This document shows, piece after piece, positions 11,724-22,085 of a stretch of 64,000 bases of DNA (positions are counted from its first letter, which is position 1; each line of letters begins with the position of its first letter). The notes below the pieces were generated by a model, which did not search any database, was not told the DNA's origin, and was given only the letters and a program-made list of their open reading frames with translations. The position numbers and the translations under genes were made by a program. Source of the stretch: Hermatobates lingyangjiaoensis (lineage: Eukaryota; Arthropoda; Insecta; Hemiptera; Hermatobatidae); assembly GCA_026182355.1 (NCBI GenBank), contig JAPFBL010001617.1, forward strand, positions 310,001-374,000, read 5' to 3'.

Positions 11724-12330
11724 CATTGATCTCCAAACTTTTCAATGTAAGGGCCGCATTATACACTTCCTACATTTATGCAGGCTGAAGGAATCAAAAA
11801 AAATCAGTGCCAGTAATTTGATCCCCTCAAATATTAGAGTATTTGTCAAATATATGTTAACATGGACAAATTAAAACATATCTTGTTGGAAAATATCAGA
11901 TATGATAAGCATACAGATTCCTGCCCTTAGTTTTATGCAACCAAATTAGTGTAAGGAATGATACTGTCGTTTTGACTTCAAAATTTCCTTAAAATCAGGT
12001 TCCAGATTAGATGACCCAATTGTAAGAATTGATTTCAAATGATCATCAGACGAAGTTGCTCGATAGTTAGAATTCACATATTTCATTTTGAAAAATGTTT
12101 GTTCACAAAAGTATGTTGTACCAAAAATGGACAGAAAACTACAAACAAACTTTATCAAATTCGGAAACTGATCTTGCTGCAGGCGTTTATAAAACTCAAT
12201 CAGATTTCCTTCTCTATACTTATGTTTCAGTCTGTCATCTGCCTGGAGATCAATAATTTTAATTAAAGTTTTAAATTTAACTCCTCATAGTTCATTTTTG
12301 TTCCAAGGAGAACAAACTGAAAATCATGCT
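11724..12330 (-). pseudogene. hAT transposase C-terminal relic
   Basis: Read on the minus strand, the frame entering at about 12250 gives LQADDRLKHKYREGNLIEFY and then FPNLIKF. The open segment 12158-11946 adds LSIFGTTYFCEQTFFKMKY, DDHLKSILTIGSSNLEPDFK and EILKSK. These are the successive hAT-C dimerisation motifs of GTF2IRD2-like transposases. The plus-strand sequence GATCTCCAAACTTTTCAATG at 11729-11748, followed by GGGCCGC, resembles a hAT end and probably marks the 3' boundary. The 5' half is not recognised, so this is a fragment. It is distinct in sequence from the hAT at 1.4-2.4 kb. Confidence 0.75.
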
Positions 12331-13599
12331 TAAGATTGGAGGATCGTTCTTAATTTTTCCTGCTTTTTGGTTCCAGAGATTCTTTGAAATACTAATCATA
12401 ACACTTTTAACGAAAGATGAAATTATCACAAGTTTGCTAAGATGGTGATCAAAAGCATTTGATCACAAACAGCAGCACGTTAATAATAAACATTTTTTGC
12501 ATTTCGTCACATGGTGACGAAAACAACAACTTTTTGCACTCGGTATCTTGTTTTTTTTTGTTTGAAACGACAAGTCAAACAAGAATCCAAAAAATTAATT
12601 ATGTAAACAAATAATTTAAATAAACATACATAAAGTAAATAATTTAACGTGTTTCATCAATTATTGAAAATAAACTTTTTATCAAGTTATTTTTTGGATT
12701 TTTAGGCTGCCCACTCGGTTTAGAAATGTAAATTTAACATTCAAACAGCTGGGGAACTCATTGTAGTCTTTACAGAGTGTTTATTGCACTTATTATATCG
12801 TAATCTAGATATATGATCAACCACTCTACAAGTATTCATTTCAGACAACATTAAATAATCTAGAGTTTTGTAATTTCAAGGCACTAATGGTAATTTAGTA
12901 ATATTTTTAATCCCTTTTAGGAAATTAAAAAATCTTAACCTTGATGATATCAACTACTCCTAATCATCTTAATATGTACTTTTGCACTGGTTCAAAATTT
13001 GTTCGATACCATTTTGTTTTAACTAAAATAAAATTTCTCCCTTCAGAAAAGACTTTAAAATTTATTTTTTGGGTTAAAGTATTTAAGTCAGTTTTAAAAG
13101 AACTGCCAGATATATTACTATGTTATGTATAAGTGTAATGTATACATGCATGTGTGCGTGTATGTAGACTTCTAATGTAGAATTCATACTCCACAACATC
13201 AGACTAATAAGTAATTTTAAATATTTGTTTTATTTGATACCGAAGAACAGTTCCTTCTTCATAAATGTCAAGAGGCTCACATTAAGGATGTGATTTCACT
13301 TAACTGAGGAAAGGTCAAATAAACTACATATGTCTACTTATGTTAATGAAATTATGGCTTTTGGGGTTAAAAACAGAATAAGGTCAAACAATGCCTTAAA
13401 AAGAAGACCAAAAATATAAACAAAAATTGACAAGTACTTAGTTGAACTGCGGGCTATTAAATTATAGGCAAAACGTACACCATCATCAAAAGTGGAATCA
13501 CCCAAAGATTTAGTGCAATAAAGTTAAAGTGTTTAATTTATTTCACTTTTCTTAATTGTTGCACCATTATTGGAGATTAGGTTTTATTTATTGAATATC
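12331..13599. other. Intron sequence without recognised features
   Basis: AT-rich DNA. The short open frames have no motif or codon signal worth reporting. Confidence 0.5.
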
Positions 13600-14221
13600 A
13601 TTTTTAAATCACTGAGTATCATTAATTGGAAAAAATCTTATTTCTGCCATAAACATCCGAATGCTCATTACAGTGGTTACTCTGTGTGTATTCATATACT
13701 AGTGTTTGTGCGAAAGCTTATTTGAAGTATGTTTCTGCCAGTCTTAAATTAAATGCTCTAAACTAAAATTGCAACTTCTTTAACAATTAAACCGTTATTA
13801 AGATTAATAGTTTTATTCTGAATACTGTACTAACTGATAGGTCTGTTGACAATATTTATCTACGCAACACCTCATAGTTTAGTGAACTAATTATGAAATC
13901 CTTTAACAAATATTATAAATTTTTTTCTTCAAAATCATTCCGTAGCGATTAATCTTTCATCCCTCCGTTGCTCATTTATCTTTTCTCCTCCTCTCTTCAT
14001 TGCATGGATCAAACGGTATCTGGCATACTTGTGCCTCCCATTGAGATGAACCTTTAGGCAGAGAATTTTTGTATTCATTAATGCTAATTCTTAATTTCAT
14101 TTTTAATTCACTGAGTATTATTAATTGGAAAAAAATCTTATTTCTGCCATAAATAGCAGAATGCTCATTACGGTGGTTACTCTGGATACATTCGTATACT
14201 AGTGTTTGTGCGAAAGCTTAT
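13600..14221 (+). repeat. Direct duplication, about 120 bp, 500 bp apart
   Basis: The segment 13600-13720 (ACTGAGTATCATTAATTGG, TTATTTCTGCCATAAA, AATGCTCATTAC, GTGTTTGTGCGAAAGCTTA) returns at 14101-14221 with scattered substitutions. The intervening 380 bases are not obviously duplicated. Confidence 0.65.
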
Positions 14222-15815
14222 GACTATTACCCTCAATTACTCAATTACTCTCTTAAGCTTGATGTACCATTACTCTCAAATAGGACACCAAGATTGAAGA
14301 ATAAAGATATTTCAACTTAACCTTATTTCAAAAGGAAGTTTAAATATCAAAGAAATTTTTTTTGATACAGGAAACAAAATTGAATACTGACATACTGATC
14401 ATAAAGAAGCCTATCTTATAAAATAAAAATAAATAATTGGCATCGTGTTTTTTATGTCTAATATAATTATTACTGTATTCTCTAAAGGTTTCTTCTGCTA
14501 AATAGTCAATATAATGTAGTTGTTAATAAATAAATAAATTAATTGTTGTTGTTATTTTTATTATTAGTTGTAAACTTCTATATACATTATTTACATATCA
14601 CTTAGAGACATATACACTGGAAAATAACGTTGCTAGCTTGCGTTAACATATCTTTGTCAACTTTTTTTTTTTTAAAAAAAGTATATATGTTGCATGTTTA
14701 GTTCCAGTTTTTATGTCCATTTTCGTTACTTATTGTAACATTTTAGCTTAATTTCGTACGTTTTGAAAAAGTTATGTGAATTCAGCAAAAAAAACGCCTA
14801 GATTTTAAGCTTAATTAAAAAATGACAACTTTTTATCACTATTTACCTAGGTTGTAAGCCAGAAAGAAATAATAGTGACGACTCTTCAACTTCTTCCACA
14901 ATAAGAAATACAATTTTTGCTGGGTGAAGCATACTTGTTGGCAATCAAATTCCTTGAAAAACAAAAAAATATTACGATTTTACACTATTTTAGTAAAGCT
15001 CCGTTTTTTGCTACTAAATTAACCTAACAGTATTATCAAACTTGGTACAGTATATATTGCTTATTTGAAATACTTACACACGTTCAGAATTGTCGTCTCA
15101 TCTATCCTGAATGCTCTCACATGTCAGATGCTTTTTGAAGACTGAACGCCTCTTACGATGAATGAATGAAATTCAGAATTGTCTATTGGCAAATATATTT
15201 TAAAATCCTACACGGAAAGAGTCATCTGTTTGTCTCATAAACCCTGATCCCCTCAATTATACTTGTATGATTATATAATGGTTATCAATTAGTAAAAATT
15301 TTTACCATAGCATACTCCACATTTTTTATATATTAAGAAAAACCTAGCAAACATAGGTTTAATTGTTAAAATAATTTATTTCAAATAAAATGTACACATA
15401 TCTCGTTAATTTCATGACAATTTTCATTCCCTTCACTGTAATAAGTTAGTTAAGCAACAAAAACATAATAACATCTATTAAGTTGTTAATAAAAGTGCTC
15501 TTAAACGTTTATTGTTTTCTCCAGTCACAGATGGGAACGTCAAGGGTAAAATTTTTCAATTAAAGTCAAATTGAAATATAATTAATGTGCTTTTAAATAC
15601 TCTTAGTGAACATATTTATATGTAATATAGTAAGAGATTAATTAATCACTATGAATTCGTGAAATGGGAATTTCCAAATATTAGTAGTTATTTCCAATCT
15701 TAGATAAAAAAGTGTTGAACATACAATTTTTTAAAGGAGGAAATTGTATAAAAATTCAATCAAGGAAATTTGTTTTATAAAATTCCTATTAAGTTATGGA
15801 TCGTTTGAAACTCAC
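14222..15815. other. Intron sequence up to the kinase exon
   Basis: AT-rich, with no recognised gene. It contains the 5' portion of the 10.7-kb last intron; the donor is at 15815-15814 on the minus strand. Confidence 0.5.
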
Positions 15816-15968
15816 TCTTTGTCTTTGACCAGTAACTTTCTTATGAAATCTTTAGCTTCGTCTGATATGTTGTCGAAGGCCTCATCATCGTAGTCAAATT
15901 GTGCCATTGTTACATTTGTCATGGTTTGAAGGTCATTTTCTCCCATGAATGGTGATAGCCCCGACAAG
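15816..15968 (-). CDS. Mlck: Mlck exon: kinase C-lobe (SGLSPFMGEND)
   Basis: The minus-strand acceptor is CTCAG and the donor GTGAGT. The first base completes the Leu codon from exon 16041-16240. Translation gives LLSGLSPFMGEND, then TMTNVTMAQFDYDDEAFDNI and SDEAKDFIRKLLVKDK, which are subdomains IX-X of the MLCK/titin kinase family. It ends after GA of a split Asp codon completed at 5114. The match to insect Stretchin-Mlck in this region is very strong. Confidence 0.93.
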
Positions 15969-16040
15969 CTGAGAAAAAGCTTTTTATATATTTAGGCATT
16001 AATTTTTTTACTAAAGCATGATGATGGCAATTAGTCTTAC

Positions 16041-16240
16041 AGAACATAGCAGATAACTCCAACAGACCACATGTCAGTTGCTGTCGTAATGAGATCAAAA
16101 TTTACAACTTCAGGAGCTACAAACTCAGGTGTTCCAAATAGAACTTGCAACTTCTTGTCAGGTTCAAACTTCCTTGCAAGTCCAAAGTCAATTATCTTTA
16201 TCCTATTGCCAGTTCTTGTTAGACACAATATGTTCTCCGG
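16041..16240 (-). CDS. Mlck: Mlck exon: activation segment (PEN, DFG, APE)
   Basis: The exon begins PENILCLTRTGNRIK, continuing the catalytic loop HLDLK of the preceding exon. It contains the DFG metal-binding motif in IIDFGLARKFEP, then LQVLFGTPEFVAPEVVNFD with the APE motif, then TDMWSVGVICYVL. The acceptor is TTTAG and the donor GTAAGA. All catalytic residues expected of an active kinase are present. The exon is 200 bases and ends two bases into a Leu codon. Confidence 0.95.
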
Positions 16241-17110
16241 CTAAATTAACAGAATACATTTTTTTATGGAAAGAATGTAAATATTTAAAGATTAATTCTT
16301 CAGAATATTTTTAAGGAGCTATATTACAGTTAGGTTACAGTGGCTGTTTCCTAGGAAAATACAAGTGAGTCATAATGCTCTAATCTCAGTTCTCTATTTA
16401 ATCATTGAAAGAGTTTGCTAAATCTAATTAAATCATTAACTTGGGAGGTTTTTAAATCCTTACGAAAGAATTCTCTTAGCCTGATTTGTATTATTTGTAT
16501 CAGTGAAGTACAATATGGAGGAAGTGGAATTGTTATATTAATCGACTTAAAATTCTCTGCATATTCACTAAAAACCTCTGATTATTGTTGTATATCTGTC
16601 CGTTGAAGACATTTAGTGTAATATACCAATTATAATTAGAATATATATCTCGCATAAAGCGTCAAAACTTTTAAAGGACCAGTCGACTGCAACCAAGCAA
16701 AATTATTACAATTCTCTATACAGAGAGCAACATAGAGGAGAGGGTGTGAAGCAGCTACCTATCTAGAGTGGTAGACATGGCTCGAGCCGTTTGTATAAAA
16801 AAAAAATTTTTTGAGGAAAATTAAAATTTTTCATTTAGAGTCTTTCAACCTTTATGACCTGACAGTAGTTTAAAGTACCAGCTAATGCTTTATGTAATTT
16901 ACTATATTTATCCAAGTCATTGCCAGTTGGTACTGTGAAAGGCCATAATTGACTACTTGCTAAACATGTCACCAAAAGACGCTTAAAGTTGTGCAATATT
17001 TTCCGATCATATATCTCAATGATATATTAATAATATATCACAAATTAATAATATTTAATAACAACAATAAGAAAATAAGAAGATTTGCAAAATAAAAAAA
17101 ATAAAAGTAC
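16241..17110. other. Mlck intron, about 870 bases
   Basis: Intron between the PEN/DFG exon and the HLDLK exon. It is AT-rich, with no recognised gene or mobile element. Confidence 0.7.
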
Positions 17111-17252
17111 TTTTAAATCCAAATGAATTATATTGTTTTCATGTATGAATGAAACTCCTTCGCAAATTTGTCTCATGAACACCGCGCAAGACTTTTCTGT
17201 TAAAACAAAATCGTCATCTATGACCCGTTCAAAAAGTTCACCACCTTCTATT
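17111..17252 (-). CDS. Mlck: Mlck exon: hinge to catalytic loop (HLDLK)
   Basis: The acceptor is TTTCAG and the donor GTACTT. The first base completes a Leu codon, then IEGGELFERVIDDDFVLTEK, VFMRQICEGVSFIHENN and IIHLDLK. GGELFERV is the hinge and alpha-D region typical of MLCK, and HLDLK holds the catalytic Asp. The intron to the next upstream exon is only 82 bases. Confidence 0.95.
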
Positions 17253-17334
17253 CTGAAACAGAGTTAATCATTCAAAACATAATGGGTAAACTTAATTTAT
17301 ACAAATTTAATAAGTAATTTAAATCAACACTGAC

Positions 17335-17538
17335 AGTTCAAGGACGACACACATAACATTCTTCATTTCAAATGAGTCGTACAGCTGAATCAATCTGGGA
17401 TGTTGTAAATTATTCATAATTTCAACTTCTCTTTCAACATTTCTTCTCTCTTGTTTTTTGGCAATTGCCACAAACTTTGCAGCTAAAACATTTCCAGTTG
17501 ATTTTTCACTACATCTGTAGACTGTACCAAATTTTCCT
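17335..17538 (-). CDS. Mlck: Mlck exon: glycine loop and catalytic lysine
   Basis: The acceptor is a long T-run followed by AG and the donor GTCAGT. The translation begins by finishing the Arg codon of the upstream exon and reads GKFGTVYRCSEKSTG, completing the glycine-rich loop. It continues with NVLAAKFV, where the Lys is the ATP-anchoring residue, then RRNVEREVEIMNNLQHPRL with the alpha-C Glu, and YDSFEMKNVMCVVLEL. The exon is 204 bases, with phases consistent on both sides. Confidence 0.95.
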
Positions 17539-18550
17539 CTAAAAAAAAAACAATATTTGTTTATGATTAATAAAACAAAACTACAAGCTCAAATGTAAAT
17601 CATATAATAATAATGATTTAACTTTTATAAGTAAATAAGGTTAATAACATAATATTAATAGTTGGTTTTTAAAAATAATTTATTGAAATATGTTCATGTT
17701 TTTTTTTTTGAGTTTACTATCATTTTAAAATTTCTGGTATAAATGAAGATGAGACATTTTTGTATCATTAAACTCTTGATTAAAACTTCAAATCTGAATT
17801 TTAAGGGTCCAGTGTGGAGAAAATTCAGGTATTCAGGTGACACGAAAATTTCCTTACAGTTATTTACCGAACATTTTATATAAAGGTATCCCTGGCTTTA
17901 TTTAGGCAACATAGGTCTCATTTTTTTGTATTATATTTGTCATTATTACATAAATTTACCATATATATCTTTAAATTATATTTATTTATTTGTATTATTA
18001 TTTTTTACGACATTGAGTAATTATTTCATAATATTAGATAAATCCGTTTTAGCTTCTAAAGAGCAGTAATCAACGTAGAGCAACTTCCAGTAGAATCTTA
18101 ATCAGAGGTCATAGACTTATGTACTTATTAAAAACAAAAATTATTATTGTTATTATTATTAATTTTCATTTATTATTTATCTTATTTAATTTTTATAAAT
18201 TAAATCGTATTGTCAGATTTGTACAGTAGCTTTTTCATTTTTATTATCAGTTTAAATAATACACTACTTTGATTATTAATTCGCTAATTTATTAAATTAT
18301 CTATTTTTAGAAATATATATTTCACGTTTTTACATTATATTAGTCTTTGTCTTTTCTATCTAGTTTTTAATAAACCTATTGAATTATCAATGTTGTCTGG
18401 TTTATTTCTATGTTTATTTGAATGGAAAGGGTAGTTTAATTTGCTTGAATTATTTCATTAGTTTTTAAGGTGTTCTGTAAACCATTGGTTTAATAATTTT
18501 TCTGTTTGTTATGTATATGAATAATAATCAAAATAACTCTTCATGTAATG
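17539..18550. other. 14.1-kb Mlck intron, 3' part
   Basis: Start (in window coordinates) of the large intron between exons 17335-17538 and 31631-31721. It is very AT-rich, with no recognised element before the inverted repeat at 18551. Confidence 0.6.
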
Positions 18551-18591
18551 GATGGATTAATATACCGCAGTAAAAATAATTTGGAAACAAT

Positions 18592-18627
18592 GCTCTAAGG
18601 CCTTTTGTCAACACATCGTCAGAGAGC
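18592..18627 (-). ncRNA. Hammerhead-like ribozyme core, family C, left arm
   Basis: On the minus strand: stem I GCTCT, box CTGACGA, an extra T, weak stem II (GT/AC closing GTTG), AAAA where GAAA is expected, the palindrome GGCC, the predicted site TT, and AGAGC pairing perfectly with GCTCT. The GAAA box has a G-to-A change, so this arm is probably inactive. Spacing equals that of the other arm, 36 bases. Confidence 0.45.
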
Positions 18628-18722
18628 GAGTAAACTAAAAAATAACTAGAAACACTTGCTAACTTGTTCTAGAGACTTCAAACAACCAGGTTAACAAGTG
18701 TTTATTATTTTTTAGTTTACTC

Positions 18723-18758
18723 GCTCTCTGACGATGTGTTGACGAAAGGCCTGAGAGC
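18723..18758 (+). ncRNA. Hammerhead-like ribozyme core, family C, right arm
   Basis: Stem I GCTCT pairs with AGAGC at 18754-18758. Between them are CTGACGA, the short stem II, intact GAAA, palindromic GGCC and TG at the predicted site, where G in place of H should block cleavage. The two arms therefore carry different disabling changes. This suggests a functional ancestor containing CTGACGA, GAAA and GGCCTT. Confidence 0.5.
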
Positions 18759-18861
18759 ATTGTTTCCAAATTATTTTCACTGTGGTATATTAATCCATAG
18801 GTCAGGCCCAGTCCCTCCACGGGACGTAGAGCCAACGAGTAGTAGTAGTAGTATATTAATC

Positions 18862-18862
18862 C

Positions 18863-18956
<94 letters not shown>
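18862..18956 (+). repeat. (AT)n(CA)n(TA)n compound microsatellite
   Basis: An AT run, about 45 bases of CA and a further TA run. It explains the Tyr-Ile and Cys-Val open frames that overlap it on both strands. Confidence 0.95.
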
Positions 18957-19079
18957 TTGATAAACGGAAAGACGATCCAAACTGGACACAATAACAGTTC
19001 AAAATTAAGATTTTAATTTAAATTTGAGTTTGTAAGGGTGTTTCTTTACTTTGTGTGCTACCTATCTTCAATTTTGAAC

Positions 19080-19082
<3 letters not shown>

Positions 19083-19114
<32 letters not shown>
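19083..19114. repeat. (TA)n microsatellite
   Basis: Pure TA dinucleotides. They lie between a partial family D copy and the family A inverted repeat. Confidence 0.95.
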
Positions 19115-19117
<3 letters not shown>

Positions 19118-19249
19118 TATATATATTATATAATATTATTATATAAAGATTTTTTTATTATATAGTTTTTTTATTATATATAAAGATTTCACATAAACAC
19201 GTGAAATAACAATCAAAGATCAAACGATAATAAGAAAATGGGAAAACAA

Positions 19250-19292
19250 GACTAAGATCTTTCAACAGTAACAAGCGGTCTTCGTCAGAGTC
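19250..19292 (-). ncRNA. Hammerhead-like ribozyme core, family A
   Basis: The 43-base minus-strand motif has stem I GACT pairing with AGTC, CTGACGA, an extra A, a stem II with loop, GAAA, the self-complementary GATC and TT at the predicted site. Stem II has one substitution (ACTGTT instead of ACGGTT) that weakens pairing. Stem III as a monomer would be a single base pair. In a dimer the GATC sequences can pair with each other, as proposed for Penelope-associated hammerheads. Confidence 0.55.
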
Positions 19293-19322
19293 AAAAACCC
19301 AACTCTAGTCAGTTAGATTTTT

Positions 19323-19365
19323 GACTCTGACGAAGACCGCTTGTTACGGTTCAAAGACCTTAGTC
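19323..19365 (+). ncRNA. Degenerate hammerhead-like core, family A
   Basis: Same 43-base layout as the opposite arm. Here GAAA has become CAAA and GATC has become GACC, which should abolish activity. Stem II GACCG/CGGTT and stem I GACT/AGTC are kept. Confidence 0.5.
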
Positions 19366-19404
19366 TTGTTTTCCCATTTTCTTATTGTGGTTTGATCATT
19401 GATT

Positions 19405-19406
<2 letters not shown>

Positions 19407-19454
<48 letters not shown>
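19407..19454. repeat. (TA)n microsatellite
   Basis: A TA run directly abutting the right end of the family A inverted repeat and the left base of the perfect hairpin at 19455. Confidence 0.95.
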
Positions 19455-19456
<2 letters not shown>

Positions 19457-19560
19457 TTTAACACATAGAAAAGAACACAGAAAGACACTACAGAACTCAC
19501 TTCGAAATATCGAAGTGAGTTCTGTAGTGTCTTTCTGTGTTCTTTTCTATGTGTTAAAGT
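19455..19560. repeat. Perfect 51-bp hairpin with a 4-base loop
   Basis: Arm 19455-19505 is the exact reverse complement of arm 19510-19560, with loop AATA. Both sides are flanked by TA-rich sequence. The arm (ACTTTAACACATAG ... CACTTCGA) is not found elsewhere in the window and has no hammerhead boxes. Complete identity of the arms implies very recent formation, gene conversion between arms, or an assembly fold-back. Confidence 0.9.
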
Positions 19561-19594
19561 GTTTATTGTCCACACGGACCTTTCATTTTATTCG

Positions 19595-19597
<3 letters not shown>

Positions 19598-19657
<60 letters not shown>
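19598..19657. repeat. (TA)n microsatellite
   Basis: Sixty bases of TA between the perfect hairpin and family A copy 2. Confidence 0.95.
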
Positions 19658-19660
<3 letters not shown>

Positions 19661-19730
19661 TGTATATTGGCAGCAAGTCATATATATATACATATCAATG
19701 ATCAAACCACAATAAGAAATGGGAAAACAA

Positions 19731-19773
19731 GACTAAGATCTTTCAACCGTAATAAGCGGTCTTCGTCAGAGTC
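19731..19773 (-). ncRNA. Hammerhead-like ribozyme core, family A
   Basis: Minus strand: GACT, CTGACGA, A, GACCG-loop-CGGTT, GAAA, GATC, TT, AGTC. All conserved boxes are intact. The stem II loop reads CTTATTA. Predicted cleavage falls after TT. Confidence 0.6.
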
Positions 19774-19802
19774 AAAAACCCAACTGACTCAGTTGGGTTT
19801 TT

Positions 19803-19845
19803 GACTCTGACGAAGACCGCTTGTTACGGTAGAAAGATCTTAGTC
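19803..19845 (+). ncRNA. Hammerhead-like ribozyme core, family A
   Basis: The plus-strand copy has CTGACGA, GAAA, GATC, TT and the GACT/AGTC stem I intact. Stem II ends CGGTA instead of CGGTT, losing the closing G-U wobble but keeping four pairs. Confidence 0.6.
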
Positions 19846-19912
19846 TTGTTTTCCCATTTCTTATTGTGGTTTGATCATTGATTGTTGTTTCACGTGTTTA
19901 TGTGAAATCTTT

Positions 19913-19923
19913 TTATATATACA

Positions 19924-19954
<31 letters not shown>

Positions 19955-19960
19955 GCATAC

Positions 19961-20000
<40 letters not shown>
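19913..20000. repeat. (TA)n/(GT)n microsatellite
   Basis: Interrupted TA runs followed by about 20 bases of GT, immediately after the right end of family A copy 2. Confidence 0.9.
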
Positions 20001-21439
20001 TTTCAATCTTTATATTTTAGTATTTGACTTTATATTGTATATTTGACTTTGTTTTTACATTTGTTGGTTTAATTATCGATTGGTTTATAGAACAGTTATG
20101 GTAGTTATATAGTCAGTTTTGAAACCTAGCTTTAAATTGTATTGATTTAGTAATTAGTAGTATTTTGGCTATCTTCTCCTGTGTATGTAATAGATGGGTA
20201 TTTATTATTGTGGAGGTTCCGTTTTTATGCATATTTTGTTCTTTCTATTTTTTTGCATTTTATTATTAAATCTAAATTATTTCTGTTATTAATAGCCATT
20301 GTTTTTGTTGTACTGTGTTATTTATTAGATTTATTTTAATTCATAGGTATTGTTATTAGTAGAGCCATTATTTAACAAAAAAAATTGGAGTTGCCTGCAC
20401 TCAACTTTACTGTAAGTAAATATAATAAAAAACTCGTTGGCAACCAATTGAGCTTTGTTTTTATTTTAATATGGCTATAGTATAGACGTAATACTAATCG
20501 GTAACGTAAATATTATGAAAATAATAGTTAATTAGTTTAATGATTTCATTAGTTCTAATGTGACTAAATCTATTTGAATAGTAATAACGAACTTGGAATC
20601 ATTTATTTAGAGGTATCTGATATATGATTATCAGTAAACTCTGACACCGAGTATCATAGGACCCGTGCGCCCTGTTACTAAATTTTTCCTATTTTGCTTT
20701 GTTTTCTACTTTCTAAAATCAACTTAAGGGTAAGTAATTGCCTTTCATTCACATATAATGTGACCAAGCGTTCGAAAGGCTCATCGATAGAGTCTGCACT
20801 ATTCGTATTGTAATTCGCATAACATTAACATTTACACCATAACATTAATATTTACAGTTGTACATAAAAGAATTATGTTGGGTTAAATACTTAATATGAA
20901 GAAGTTTTCATAATAATTTATATTCAGTGGAGTAAAATTTTTTAAACTAAAGGATAACAATTTTTCTAGCCACGTTTTATCTACTCTCTTTTTCATCCAT
21001 CCCTCAACTGCGCTCTTATGAAAGCTGTATGGTGAGAAAAGATTTCAGGTCGTAGAAGCTTTGTTTGGCGCTGGCATTTTCTTACCCGTCCAATTCCTCA
21101 TCGCACTCAACTCTCTTGTATCTAGGTTTCTACTTGAAAGTGAACTTATTTTACTGGCTATACTATTTATTTTTGACTCAACAATATACCAGACAAGTGG
21201 TCCTTACTTGAAAACACCTAGCTTATAATTGAGTTGTTCATTTGTGATCACTTTGGCGCACTTATTGAATAGTCGATGAGAGGTAGTGTATTTGGGAACA
21301 CACTCGTGTATGCCAAAGAATTAATTTTTCGTTTTATTAACTGTTTGTAAATTATCTTTGAAAGAGAATTTATATTTGGTTCCAATCTCAATAATCTGGA
21401 ATTTTTTTTGTTGATGAAAAATATCTAAAAGGAGACGTT
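20001..21439. other. Intron sequence without recognised gene
   Basis: AT-rich. The word CACTCAACTTTACTGTAAGTA at about 20398-20418 is the inverted form of the dispersed family's right end, so a fragment of that family is present. Nothing else is recognised. Confidence 0.5.
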
Positions 21440-22085
21440 TAATGCCCATCTTATCCATGCTGAAGTTAGTGCAGGAGACCATTTCCCTGTTATCCTTTGA
21501 CGCGTTTCTCTCTGTGGTTTATTAAAGCTAATAAGAATACCTTTTTCATTTATATTAGGATAGCATACAGCTAATGCATATCATATAATTGGTTTTATGA
21601 CAGCAGTAGTAATATTTTTTTTTTTAGATCTGTGGTTAAGACTCTACGTCTACCAAAGAATTCCTTACAGTTGGACATTCCATTTGTGATATTACTCAAT
21701 GTAACTGTTGCAGATAACTAAAATGACTCCAAGAGGATTTCCATTTCTGTGATACTTCTACCATAATATATTTAATTAAAGTGTTTTAGACGTTTGCCTT
21801 CTTTCTGATTGAGAAAGTTATAATGACGGTTTTAGCAGGGTTAATAACTAGATCTTTATTCTTTGCAATCTTTCAATAATTTGGAAAGCATACTGCATAA
21901 ACACGAGTGCCATCTAACACCACATTTCTTATAATAACAATGTCGTCTATATCATTGTGTAGAGTAAAGTTGGATATTTAATGTATCTAGCAGGTAATCT
22001 ATAAATAATCTCCAAAATCGCGCTGGCGGAACGTCTCCTGGAGGAATGCCTTTCGTAGTCAAAGCTTCAGCTGTGATAGATCCAA
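21440..22085 (-). pseudogene. Non-LTR retrotransposon reverse transcriptase relic
   Basis: On the minus strand from about 22085 the sequence gives GSITAEALTTKGIPPGDVPP and then FWRLFIDYLLDTLN. These match the RT segment GCPQGGVLSPLLWxLVVxxLL of Jockey/R1-like elements. A frameshifted DDIVIIRN follows, where the catalytic YADD box belongs. It is followed by DLVINPAKTVIITFSIRKK, the NPxKT motif of the RT palm/thumb. Stops and frame changes throughout show it is dead. No endonuclease or gag part is seen nearby. Confidence 0.7.

Larger units (their letters stand above)
18551..18798. repeat. Inverted repeat carrying hammerhead-like cores (family C)
   Basis: Outer arms ATGGATTAATATACC (from about 18550) and GGTATATTAATCCAT (18784-18798) are inverted. 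Inner arms share AAACAATGCTCT, AACACATCGTCAGAGAGCGAG and the AAATAA-rich segment near 18640-18720. The arms differ by scattered substitutions and the centre (about 18655-18690) is unique. Each arm carries a hammerhead-like core, pointing outwards on opposite strands. This layout resembles the inverted terminal structures of Penelope-like elements. Confidence 0.65.
19182..19405. repeat. Inverted repeat with two hammerhead-like cores (family A), copy 1
   Basis: The left arm starts AAAGATTTCACATAAACACG and runs through AACAATCAAAGATCAAAC and GGGAAAACAAGACTAAG. The right arm mirrors the inner part and ends GTGGTTTGATCATTGATTT. The centre is AAAACCCAACTCTAGTCAG and its partial complement. Cores lie on the minus strand in the left arm and the plus strand in the right arm. 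Other family A copies are at 19697-19912, 28905-29006 (truncated), 53995-54070 (single arm), 61813-61940 and about 62925-63215. Confidence 0.75.
19697..19912. repeat. Inverted repeat with two hammerhead-like cores (family A), copy 2
   Basis: Arms share AATGATCAAACCACAATAAG, ATGGGAAAACAAGACTAAG and AAAAACCCAACTGA, meeting at a short centre GACTCAG. The right arm extends through TTGTTGTTTCACGTG and TTTATGTGAAATC, matching the left outer arm of copy 1. It is the best-preserved family A inverted repeat in the window. Confidence 0.8.

Noticed and set aside
18659..18991. Tyr-Ile and Cys-Val rich frames near 18.7-19.0 kb and 22.7-23.0 kb
   Set aside because: Products of TA and CA microsatellites.
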